DNA of 17,574 nt from NCBI GenBank assembly GCA_023134955.1, contig JAGLUC010000492.1, positions 1-17,574 on the forward strand, in the 5' to 3' direction. Under the pieces are notes generated by a model. That model was given only the letters and a program-made list of their open reading frames with translations. It was not told where the DNA came from and did not search any database. Below are positions 1 to 6,460 of this stretch, in pieces; position 1 is the first letter of the stretch; each line of letters starts with the position of its first letter. Position numbers and translations under genes: made by a program. The stretch comes from Methylococcales bacterium. GTDB lineage: Bacteria > Pseudomonadota > Gammaproteobacteria > Methylococcales > Methylomonadaceae.

Positions 1-153
1 CGGGCTACAATATGTGTTAATAAAATAGTGTCAAAATACCCCTGCCAGAACTTTTGGGACGATTAATAGCAGAATTCCTCGTTATTTTGCTTTTAAAGTA
101 ATTCACTGGATGATAGGTAATTGCACAATATTTTTACAGCCTCAATTCTCCTG
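1..153. other. Left-edge non-coding stretch
   Basis: No convincing gene is visible downstream of the coiled-coil gene. The first bases (CGGGCTAC) resemble the outer end of the palindromic intergenic elements found elsewhere in the window (compare GGGCTAC at 10781-10787), so the window may begin inside such an element. I see no strong stem plus T-tract that would act as a terminator for the minus-strand cluster. Confidence 0.3.
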
Positions 154-1434
154 TTAATCAGCTTGATTAACTGCCTTTTCTTTATCGTTCTTGATTGACA
201 TTTGCAAGGCTAAGCGTTTCTTTTCTAACTCTAATATTTCAATTTCTCTTTTAAGGTAAACATCAGATTTTTCTCGTACAGAAAAGCTTTGCTCTTGCAT
301 AGTTAAACGCTCTTGTTCAAACTGTTTTTTATCGTTTAATTCTGTTTCAAATTCCAACTGATTTTGACGATGTTTTAATGCTAACTCCTCTGCGTGATTC
401 TTCTTTTTTGTTGCCCGCCACCGTTCTTGCTCACTCTCATATTCAGCTATTTCAGCTTCAAACTCAGCTTTTTTTATCTTTGTCTGATGCGCAATAATCT
501 TGATTTTTTCACGTTCTTCACTTTCTCTGAGGTGAACTTGCTTATTTTCATTTTCTTGAATTTCAGCTGCAATTACCATATCTTTCAGGCTGGTATCATG
601 TTCTAGCTTTTGCATATTACTCCTTTGCTCTATTACAAATTCCTCAGCCAGTTGTTGCTCCTGTTCTTCCATTAATTTCAGCTTATTTTTTGCTTCTGCT
701 GCCTGTCTTTGTCGATCAAGCTCAGCAAGATTATTGATATGCTTTAATTCTTTAAGCTTCAATTCAATCAATTGCTTATCAGTTTCTTGCTGTTGTCTAA
801 GTTTCTCTTGTTTTTGCTGTTCATTAAACTCAAAGTCCTTCTTTAACACGCTTAAATAAACATTTTCTTTCGACAATTTAACATCTGGAAAATCATCAAA
901 ACTGGTTTTTAATTTGCAAAAAACCTGTGATTGAATATTTTGCACCATTAACATCTCACTCACTGAAATACTAATAAGTTTTTCTATAGTAAGCAAACCA
1001 TTCTTTACCCAGTTTTCAGATAAATTAAGCATTTCTTTATTAACTATATCAATCACTAACCCATGGAAAGTGGTTTTAATATGCTCGTTAAGTCCAGTCA
1101 AAATCTCAGTATTTCTAAGTGCATATTTTAATGTTGCCTGAAATCGTATATCTAACACCACATCAATTGTACAAAAGCCTTCATAAAGCTTTATTTGGTG
1201 GCTGCATTGCCATTCATCAATGGGAAGTGGATAGACTGTATGATAAAACCGTTTAACAAACCTTTCTGGTCGCAAAAAAGTTTTTCTATATCCGCCTAAA
1301 CTACTAATTACAATTTGACGATCTACTTCAAAACCAGATTCCCAAGCATCGTTAATAATAGGTTTGTCTTCAATAACTGATAGCCCTTGAGACAGCCAGC
1401 TATCAATTTCTAATTCAGAATTATCCATTAGCAT
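154..1434 (-). CDS. SPFH/band-7-like coiled-coil protein, function unknown
   Basis: A 426-residue soluble protein with no signal peptide or membrane segment. Residues about 40-200 have the look of an SPFH/band-7 (stomatin/flotillin) fold: a beta-rich stretch (CTIDVVLDIRFQ, 88-99) followed by a helical part with NTEILTGLNEHIK (108-120). Residues about 200-426 are an almost continuous highly charged coiled coil rich in Gln, Glu and Lys. The fold assignment is by eye and tentative; the coiled coil is plain. It is the last gene of a four-gene minus-strand cluster and overlaps the upstream membrane-protein gene by 14 bases, or by 8 if Met3 is the true start, so translational coupling is likely. 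SPFH proteins usually oligomerise at membranes. Here the membrane anchor may be supplied by the neighbouring four-helix protein (inference). Alternatively it is simply a coiled-coil scaffold. Confidence 0.75.
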   Translation of the reverse strand: MLMDNSELEIDSWLSQGLSVIEDKPIINDAWESGFEVDRQIVISSLGGYRKTFLRPERFVKRFYHTVYPLPIDEWQCSHQIKLYEGFCTIDVVLDIRFQATLKYALRNTEILTGLNEHIKTTFHGLVIDIVNKEMLNLSENWVKNGLLTIEKLISISVSEMLMVQNIQSQVFCKLKTSFDDFPDVKLSKENVYLSVLKKDFEFNEQQKQEKLRQQQETDKQLIELKLKELKHINNLAELDRQRQAAEAKNKLKLMEEQEQQLAEEFVIEQRSNMQKLEHDTSLKDMVIAAEIQENENKQVHLRESEEREKIKIIAHQTKIKKAEFEAEIAEYESEQERWRATKKKNHAEELALKHRQNQLEFETELNDKKQFEQERLTMQEQSFSVREKSDVYLKREIEILELEKKRLALQMSIKNDKEKAVNQAD

Positions 1435-2683
1435 CTACTCGCATAATATTTAATGATTCAGTTTTTATTTGAGCGATTTTTTCAGCCATTTTTTCTGCAA
1501 TTAACGGGTAAAGATTAGGTGCAAATTCAACTGTTCGGTCATCAATCTTTCTTAAAAAACCACGATTCAATAACAAACCCACTGCAAACATTCTGGACCA
1601 GTCTGAATATCGTTTGGCTTTTTCAATATCTGTTTTTTCAATCACCATTTGTAATTCATCATTTTCATTAATGCTAAATTCGGTAAATTGTTTTAAACAC
1701 TCAAATATCAATTTTTCTTCATCTGATGTTAATGGCCCAGGTGCAGTAAACTCTAATCGATAAGACAGTAAAACGGTAAAAAAATCAACCATTGCGGCAC
1801 AAACAAAAGCGAATATTGAAAATCCAGTCCACATGGAAAAAGAAGGTGTTACATCGGCTTTAAATTGATTATATGTCATTAATAATGGTGCATCAGGCAA
1901 GCCCTGCCCTATATAACTGGATAAGCTTTCTACCTGCATTTGTACTTCCTGATAATCTGCCAGTACGCTGTAATACGCCTCTTCCGGGTCTACAGCAATA
2001 TCAAGTTTATTCAAACTACTTTGCAATTTAGAGGTTTTTTTATCCAGTCCAGAAAATGCTATATCCATAGCCTGTTGCTTATGTTTTTTTTCTTGATAAA
2101 TTTTGTTGTAATGTTTCCAGAACGGCCCTTCACCTACCTGGTTTCTATAGCCATCCACAATTAAAGGGTGCTTGCCAAAATAAGCCAGAGAAACTTCATC
2201 AGAGGCTTGTTTAAGTTCAGCATGTTGCTGTTTTAAAACATTGTTTTTGATGGTTAAAACTTTACTCAAATAAAGCTTAATATCTTTTCGAATCTGGTTA
2301 AGACGGTTAATATGAATGCTGTCTTGCTGAGAAATTTCATAAAACTTAAAATAAGAGAATGAAATTGAAGCTGTTAAAGCAATTAATAAAGACAATACCA
2401 CTGAAAAATATCGCATACGATTTGCTTTCCAGTGGATTCCCGCTAATTCCAGCGAACAAATAACAACAATTGATTGAATGGCTATGGTAATCACCAAAGC
2501 AATCCAGGGGATTATAAAATGTGACAAACCATAGTATGTAGTAAACCCAGAGGCTACACTGAGCATTAAAACGATGGGTATCGTCCAAATTTTAAGCAAT
2601 CCTACAAATAAAGTCTGAATGCTATTAATGAAATAACCTACACCTGAAGGAGGCTTGTTTTTTTTATTTTTTACGTTTGTCAT
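1421..2683 (-). CDS. Four-helix membrane protein with coiled-coil loop, function unknown
   Basis: A 420-residue protein I do not recognise. Three hydrophobic segments lie near the N-terminus (about 25-50, 53-80 and 92-112) and one near 284-308. Between them is a hydrophilic, mostly helical region of about 170 residues (115-280) with coiled-coil character. The C-terminal 110 residues are soluble and contain a short basic section (RGFLRKIDDRTVEFAPN) that could be a small winged-helix-like domain, which is speculative. The stop codon overlaps the start of the SPFH-like gene, and the upstream MORN gene ends 25 bases away, so all belong to one transcription unit. The start at 2683 has no good Shine-Dalgarno, but it is the first Met before the conserved-looking hydrophobic part. 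It could act as the membrane anchor for the coiled-coil partner. No enzyme motif is visible. Confidence 0.75.
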   Translation of the reverse strand: MTNVKNKKNKPPSGVGYFINSIQTLFVGLLKIWTIPIVLMLSVASGFTTYYGLSHFIIPWIALVITIAIQSIVVICSLELAGIHWKANRMRYFSVVLSLLIALTASISFSYFKFYEISQQDSIHINRLNQIRKDIKLYLSKVLTIKNNVLKQQHAELKQASDEVSLAYFGKHPLIVDGYRNQVGEGPFWKHYNKIYQEKKHKQQAMDIAFSGLDKKTSKLQSSLNKLDIAVDPEEAYYSVLADYQEVQMQVESLSSYIGQGLPDAPLLMTYNQFKADVTPSFSMWTGFSIFAFVCAAMVDFFTVLLSYRLEFTAPGPLTSDEEKLIFECLKQFTEFSINENDELQMVIEKTDIEKAKRYSDWSRMFAVGLLLNRGFLRKIDDRTVEFAPNLYPLIAEKMAEKIAQIKTESLNIMRVDANG

Positions 2684-2708
2684 AATTATTAATTTTATGC
2701 TGGAGTGA

Positions 2709-3227
2709 TTAGTTCACTCTCTCATCATTTTTGTATACTGTTTCACTGACTTTTGAACCTTCTTTATTCCAAATTGTAATCAAGCCCTCTCTTTTTCCAT
2801 TTTTAAAATTTCCTTCTACCTTTCTCTGCCCATTAGCATGCCAGTCAATCCATAATCCGTGTTTAACACCATTTTTATAATGTTTTTCAATTATTTGCTG
2901 ACCATCCACATTCCACCAAGTCCATAAACCTTCCATTTTTCCTAAGATGTATATGCCTTCACTTTCTTTGCGTCCGGTTAAATGCCAGGCGGTAAAAAGT
3001 CCATCGGTCAATCCATCTTTATAATGAACTTCTTTCTCAATCTGTCCATTGGCATAACGCGATATAAATTTACCTGTAAATACCTGATCGTGTCCAGGTT
3101 CATAAGAAAGTCCACTGCGTTCAATCAATCGGTTAACTACTTTACTAACCACTTCTTTACCGCATTCCGGGCAAAAGTTGATCGTCCCTACGCCGGGTAA
3201 TTTAGTTCCACAATTGTGACAAAACAT
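2709..3227 (-). CDS. Zinc-ribbon plus MORN-repeat protein (YwqK-like)
   Basis: A 172-residue protein with two parts. Residues 1-23 form a zinc ribbon with CxxC pairs at C3/C6 and C19/C22. From about residue 52 there are five tandem repeats of about 23 residues of MORN type (patterns such as NGQ..E..YK.G...G.W..W, at roughly 52-74, 75-98, 99-121, 122-144 and 145-167). Proteins of this repeat class are often labelled 'toxin-antitoxin system YwqK family antitoxin', but the experimental basis for that role is thin and no toxin gene is recognisable here. It is paralogous to the next gene upstream, with the same architecture and a shared FCxNCG start. An AGGA Shine-Dalgarno lies just before the ATG. 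Likely role: a cytoplasmic binding or scaffolding protein (inference). Confidence 0.85.
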   Translation of the reverse strand: MFCHNCGTKLPGVGTINFCPECGKEVVSKVVNRLIERSGLSYEPGHDQVFTGKFISRYANGQIEKEVHYKDGLTDGLFTAWHLTGRKESEGIYILGKMEGLWTWWNVDGQQIIEKHYKNGVKHGLWIDWHANGQRKVEGNFKNGKREGLITIWNKEGSKVSETVYKNDERVN

Positions 3228-3300
3228 TAACTTATCCTACTTTTAATTTTACGAGATAAGGCTTTTGAATGACTCATATTTTCCTCATAATAAATTTTTT

Positions 3301-3885
3301 CTAGCTACTCAGCTCACCATGCTGACAATCACCTTGCCATTTCTTCTGACCATTTTCTTTCCATACTGTCCAATGCCCTACTTGTTCGGCTTTATCCCAG
3401 TTTCCTTTGGAATACATTTGTCCATTCTCGAACCACATTGTCTCACAGCCATGTTTTTTACCATTATTATAAATAACCTCACCTTCTTTTTGTCCGTTTT
3501 TATACCAGGAAACCCACAGTCCATTTAACACGCCTTTTGACCAGTTCACTTCACTTTTCTTTTGTCCGTTCTCAAACCATTCAGTTTCCAGTCCATCAAA
3601 TTGATTAGAGCAATATCGGGTTTCCTGAGCTTTATTGCCATTTTCATACCAATAACTCCATGTACCGTGCCCTACTCCATTATTAAAGGTTTCCTCATGT
3701 TTTTTCTGTCCATTAAAATAATAAGCAACGCCTGAACCTGTAAACGGCTTACCCTCATAACACATTAGATTATTTACTTTTTGTAAGGTATTGTAATTTA
3801 CAACTTTAACGAATACTTTAGTTCCACATTCTGCACAAAAGTTTGCATTTGCAAGCAACGGGTCACCACAATTACAACAAAACAT
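3301..3885 (-). CDS. Zinc-ribbon plus MORN-repeat protein, paralogue
   Basis: A 194-residue protein with the same plan as its downstream neighbour: a zinc ribbon (C3/C6 and C17/C20), a linker to about residue 50, then about six MORN-type repeats of 23 residues with recurring ENGQKK.E...W..G...G.W..W patterns. Tandem duplication followed by divergence is the simplest explanation for the pair. The two proteins agree best in the zinc ribbon and in repeat periodicity, less in exact sequence. The ATG is preceded by GGAG at good spacing. It is the first gene of the minus-strand four-gene cluster, with a 73-base gap to the second MORN gene. It diverges from efpL, so the 106-base gap 3886-3991 should hold promoters for both directions. 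Confidence 0.85.
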   Translation of the reverse strand: MFCCNCGDPLLANANFCAECGTKVFVKVVNYNTLQKVNNLMCYEGKPFTGSGVAYYFNGQKKHEETFNNGVGHGTWSYWYENGNKAQETRYCSNQFDGLETEWFENGQKKSEVNWSKGVLNGLWVSWYKNGQKEGEVIYNNGKKHGCETMWFENGQMYSKGNWDKAEQVGHWTVWKENGQKKWQGDCQHGELSS

Positions 3886-3920
3886 ACTTATTTACTCCAA
3901 CATATTCAAAGTAGTACAAG

Positions 3921-3926
3921 TATAAT
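3921..3926 (+). promoter_or_regulatory. Possible -10 box for efpL
   Basis: A perfect TATAAT lies 65 bases before the efpL start, in the divergent intergenic region. I find no good -35 hexamer at 16-18 bases spacing, so this is only a candidate. Confidence 0.25.
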
Positions 3927-3979
3927 TCATCATTTAGGGGGGTGCACGTAATAAGTTCCCTTCCGTAAACATTGCTAAA

Positions 3980-3984
3980 AAGGA
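3980..3984 (+). promoter_or_regulatory. Ribosome binding site fixing the TTG start of efpL
   Basis: AAGGA ends seven bases before the TTG at 3992. This spacing, together with the conserved N-terminus (MPKASDLKQG) that begins right at the TTG, decides the start; no ATG is available nearby. Confidence 0.6.
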
Positions 3985-3991
3985 TAAGATT

Positions 3992-4558
3992 TTGCCTAAA
4001 GCCAGTGATTTAAAACAAGGTTCAGCTATTGAAATTAACGGCGAACCTTACTCTGTAAAAAAGATTGAAGTGAGAAACCCCACATCTCGTGGCGCATCTA
4101 CTTTATATAAAATTCGTTTTGCTCATATGAAAACCAAGCAAAAACGGGATGAAAGTTACAAAGGTGATGATTTTCTTAAAGAAGCTGACTGTGCAAAAAC
4201 AATGGTGCAATATTCATATCAAGACGGTGACAGTTACACTTTTATGAATCTTGAAAACTATGAACAATACACTCTAAATGCTGAAGACATAGAAGGACAA
4301 GCTATCTATCTAACAGAAGGATTGGAAGGTATTATAATTTTACTTTTAGATGATGCACCTTTAGGTATTGAATTACCCACAACAGTTAACCTGGAAATTA
4401 CAGAAACACCACCCGCCATGAAAGGCGCGAGTGCTACTAACCGCACTAAACCCGCGACATTAACCACTGGTTTTGAAGTACAAGTTCCTGAATATATTGA
4501 AACAGGTGAAATCATTAAAGTGAATACTGATACTGGTAAATATATGTCACGTGCATAA
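3992..4558 (+). CDS. efpL: Elongation factor P-like protein EfpL (YeiP)
   Basis: A 188-residue EF-P paralogue acting on the ribosome. EfpL/YeiP helps translation past proline-containing stalling motifs. The three EF-P-type beta-barrel domains are complete. Hallmarks of the YeiP branch rather than EF-P proper are the loop NPTSRGASTLYK (29-40), with Arg33 at the tip where EF-P carries a modified lysine (or Arg32 in other subfamilies), and the C-terminal half with ELPTTVNLEI, KGASA, KPATL.TG and VQVPEYI.TGE, which closely match E. coli YeiP as I remember it. Length equals the family's usual 188-190 residues. The gene starts with TTG. It is followed after 21 bases by a VOC-family gene on the same strand and diverges from the MORN cluster. 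Identification is firm. Confidence 0.95.
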   Translation: MPKASDLKQGSAIEINGEPYSVKKIEVRNPTSRGASTLYKIRFAHMKTKQKRDESYKGDDFLKEADCAKTMVQYSYQDGDSYTFMNLENYEQYTLNAEDIEGQAIYLTEGLEGIIILLLDDAPLGIELPTTVNLEITETPPAMKGASATNRTKPATLTTGFEVQVPEYIETGEIIKVNTDTGKYMSRA

Positions 4559-4579
4559 ACCAACTTATAGGGATTACAC

Positions 4580-4960
4580 ATGTCAAAAAATATTTTATGT
4601 ATTCATCATTCAAGTCTAATTGTTAAAGACACTCAACATTCACTTAAATTTTATTGTAGTATTTTGGGATTTAATCTGCTTGACCGTCCAGATTTTCCCT
4701 ACTTTGGCGCATGGCTGGATCTTGGCGAGCAACAATTACACTTATTAGAATTAGATAACCCTGATCCAATTACGGGTCGTCCAGCACATGGTGGTAAAGA
4801 TCGTCATGTGGCTTTTCATGTGTTAAATCTTGATTTAATTAAACAAGCCCTAGAGCAAGGCAAAGTCGCTTATACCTTAAGTGTATCAGGACGAAAAGCC
4901 CTATTCTGCCGAGACCCTGATGGTAATGCTTTGGAATTTATTGAAAAACCAGAGTTTTAA
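4580..4960 (+). CDS. VOC/glyoxalase-fold protein
   Basis: A 126-residue single-chain member of the vicinal oxygen chelate superfamily, presumably metal-dependent and cytoplasmic. The pattern HHSSLIVKD..HSLKFYCSILGF (from residue 9) is the typical first beta-alpha-beta module, and the end RDPDGNALEFIE (111-122) is the typical last one. Likely metal ligands are His10, His54 or a neighbour, His76 and Glu119. The length fits a two-module unit that dimerises. The substrate cannot be told: glyoxalase I, dioxygenase-like and resistance-type members all look like this. An AGGG Shine-Dalgarno precedes the ATG. It probably shares a transcript with efpL. Confidence 0.85.
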   Translation: MSKNILCIHHSSLIVKDTQHSLKFYCSILGFNLLDRPDFPYFGAWLDLGEQQLHLLELDNPDPITGRPAHGGKDRHVAFHVLNLDLIKQALEQGKVAYTLSVSGRKALFCRDPDGNALEFIEKPEF

Positions 4961-4997
4961 TATACTCTTCACGCTCAAGAATACCTCATTCAAGTGC

Positions 4998-5046
4998 GTA
5001 GATTGTTGTGGTGAGCTAAGCGTAAAGCAGCAGGAATAGCAATCTA
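4998..5046. repeat. Decayed palindromic intergenic element
   Basis: Arms TAGATTG (4999-5005) and CAATCTA (5040-5046) enclose GTGAGCTAAGCG. This resembles the common bacterial intergenic palindrome of the form GTAG.TTG..GTGAGC..AGCG...CAA.CTAC, here partly degenerated. No coding role is seen. Confidence 0.45.
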
Positions 5047-5059
5047 TTTCAATGTTTTA

Positions 5060-5105
5060 CTCGGCAATTGCTCCTGCATTGCTCTACCTACGTGCATCCA
5101 TGCAC
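5060..5105 (+). repeat. Interspersed repeat copy 1 with terminal hairpin
   Basis: The 32-base core (5060-5091) matches the reverse complement of 16350-16382 with one base missing and one substitution. It is followed directly by the perfect palindrome GTGCATCCATGCAC (5092-5105), which has 6-base arms and a CC centre. The second copy has a comparable hairpin at the same offset but with different arm bases. Confidence 0.75.
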
Positions 5106-5285
5106 TAGTGCGGAAAAGCCATTTTGGCAAGGTTATAGCATTAGCAATAAAGGCTATGGAAATTTTAAACTACCCTTACTCTATCTCATTATGTTCACAC
5201 CCTTACTATTAGGTGGTGCAGGAAAATGGAGCTTAGATGCAATATTAAAGAAATATTTTTTAACTAAGTAAATCAAGCAAATAAA

Positions 5286-5311
5286 CCTTTAAGCATTAAA
5301 TTGCTTAAAGG
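5286..5311 (-). terminator. Likely terminator of the lipoprotein gene
   Basis: Perfect 10-base arms (CCTTTAAGCA / TGCTTAAAGG) with a 6-base loop lie 15 bases past the minus-strand stop codon. On that strand the stem is followed by TTTATTTG, a moderately T-rich tail. The stem is AT-rich and therefore weak. Confidence 0.45.
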
Positions 5312-5325
5312 TGAATCCACCGATC

Positions 5326-5838
5326 TTATCTATTCCTATCAAATTTACGCCTACCGCCTTTTCCTTCCCTTGTTTTACCTCTATTTCTAGTAGTACCAGA
5401 TTTTCTAGTAGAAGATCCTCTTGAATGTTTCTTATATTCACGACTAGAGCCTGAACTATAATCTACCGAACCTCTTTTTGCATAATGCTGTGGTTTTCTT
5501 TCATGTCTGTCATTTCTGGGTTTATAGCCTTTATAAGACGAAAACCTTTTAGCTTTATGCGGTCTACTGTGTCTGTCATATCCATCATGCTTTTTGTAAT
5601 GCTTATCATAATGTCTTCTACGTGGTTTATAGTTATAGTGCGTGTAATTATGATATTTATGAACAACAGGCTCATGGATATAAACATCATGATCATATTG
5701 TGTACCATAAGAATAAACTGGAATATTCGCACTTACGCTCACATCATAAATACCGCTAGAAATGTGTCCTCTAGGGTGAACACATCCCACTAAAAACAAA
5801 GCCAAACCCAGTATCATTACCTTTACTAAAGTTTTCAT
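5326..5838 (-). CDS. Putative basic His/Tyr-rich lipoprotein
   Basis: A 170-residue protein of unknown function. The N-terminus is a lipoprotein signal: MKTLVKVM, a hydrophobic stretch, then a lipobox ending LVGC with the lipidated Cys at 19. A short conserved-looking part (20-55) follows, then a long low-complexity region. Residues about 56-110 are rich in His, Tyr, Lys and Arg with HY and KH motifs, and 110-170 are rich in Ser, Arg, Lys and Gly. The very basic, likely unstructured tail could bind metal, polyanions or peptidoglycan; this is inference only. AGAGGC gives a plausible ribosome site before the ATG, and a hairpin follows the stop. The gene stands alone, flanked by non-coding DNA. 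The lipobox, ribosome site and terminator together support it as real. Confidence 0.7.
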   Translation of the reverse strand: MKTLVKVMILGLALFLVGCVHPRGHISSGIYDVSVSANIPVYSYGTQYDHDVYIHEPVVHKYHNYTHYNYKPRRRHYDKHYKKHDGYDRHSRPHKAKRFSSYKGYKPRNDRHERKPQHYAKRGSVDYSSGSSREYKKHSRGSSTRKSGTTRNRGKTREGKGGRRKFDRNR

Positions 5839-6057
5839 AATAACGCCTCTTTTCTATTGTTGTTAAATAGAATACCCAATTAATACTGAATATTGTCTGA
5901 ATGGCAGAGGAATTAATGAAAAGAAATTTTAGCCTGGTTTGGTGATATTTTAATGAAGTTTATGATTATATACTTTTATTGCGAACTGAAGTTCTACTCT
6001 ACCAATATGGGAGTATTTGAATCTGTTCTTGAAAATATTGGGGTTCGTTATCTTATG

Positions 6058-6165
6058 CTAACTCATCTCGGCAATTTCTTGTGAGGTATGCATATGCAAA
6101 AAATCTTTCGCCATATAGCTCAAAATCACAGTTGCATAATCGGTTAATTTACTCAGTTTTAATAT
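6058..6165 (-). pseudogene. Remnant of Rrf2-family regulator (SUF regulator type)
   Basis: On the minus strand an open stretch of 35 codons reads KLSKLTDYATVILSYMA and then HTSQEIAE. This closely resembles the N-terminal helix-turn-helix start of Rrf2-family SUF-system Fe-S assembly regulators (typically ML-(R/K)-(I/L)-SKLTDY...). The codon where the ATG should be is ATA (6163-6165), and a stop (TAG) appears after EIAEMS. No continuation of the roughly 150-residue family protein is recognisable in the following 80 bases, though short family-like fragments may exist in other frames. I read it as a decayed, 5'-only gene fragment. No suf genes are present in the window. Confidence 0.65.
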
Positions 6166-6232
6166 ACACCCTCTTTTTAATATGGACTATTTTTTAATCC
6201 TATTTAATTCCATAACAAAGGGCTGGGGTATT

Positions 6233-6283
6233 ATTTTGTATAAACCGATTTTTTTTGTTTTTTAATCGGCTTTAAAACAAAAT
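6233..6283. repeat. Imperfect inverted repeat
   Basis: Left arm ATTTTGT, five bases, CCGATT (6233-6250) pairs with right arm AATCGG, seven bases, ACAAAAT (6264-6283) around a T-rich centre. It lacks the GC-stem plus T-tail order of a terminator. It could be a mobile-element end, a degenerate intergenic element or an operator. Confidence 0.4.
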
Positions 6284-6337
6284 GGCTTTGATGTATATTA
6301 AGCTTATGGCTCTATTTTCATTATTCCTGTAAAAGCC

Positions 6338-6448
6338 ATGAACGAAACATATATTGAAATACTCAACTATCTCTTATCACTTCCCCCTGAATATCTTATA
6401 GCATTTTACGCCCTCCACTTAGTGTCCAAATTTTCTGATAACAAATAG
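6338..6448 (+). CDS. Possible 36-residue small protein
   Basis: An ATG-started frame of 36 codons encodes a peptide with a hydrophobic middle (PPEYLIAFYALHLVSKF) and polar ends. It ends 12 bases before the HEPN-like gene, so it could be a leader ORF or small upstream partner. No good Shine-Dalgarno is visible and I recognise no family. A chance open frame remains likely. Confidence 0.3.
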   Translation: MNETYIEILNYLLSLPPEYLIAFYALHLVSKFSDNK

Positions 6449-6460
6449 TAGGATATTTTT

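Larger units (their letters stand above)
4961..5325. other. Gene-poor stretch with repeats
   Basis: This stretch of 365 bases between the VOC gene and the lipoprotein gene holds a decayed palindromic element (about 4998-5046), one copy of an interspersed repeat (5060-5105) and a hairpin (5286-5311). A 67-codon open frame at 5068-5271 begins inside the repeat, lacks a ribosome site and resembles no protein I know; I do not call it a gene. Confidence 0.6.
5839..6337. other. Gene-poor stretch with a decayed regulator and an inverted repeat
   Basis: About 500 bases without an intact gene. The right part contains the remnant of an Rrf2-family gene (6058-6165, minus) and an imperfect inverted repeat (6233-6283). 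Bases 5839-5970 should contain the promoter of the lipoprotein gene, but I see no clear consensus boxes. Confidence 0.5.

Noticed and set aside
2709..3885. Toxin-antitoxin module based on the YwqK-like label
   Set aside because: No toxin-like gene is next to either MORN protein; the neighbours are a membrane protein and a coiled-coil protein.
5068..5271. Open frame of 67 codons on the plus strand
   Set aside because: It starts inside an interspersed repeat, has no ribosome site and no recognisable protein features.
5463..5793. Open frames on both strands overlapping the lipoprotein gene
   Set aside because: They arise from the biased codon composition of the His/Tyr/Lys-rich gene; only the frame with lipobox and ribosome site is credible.
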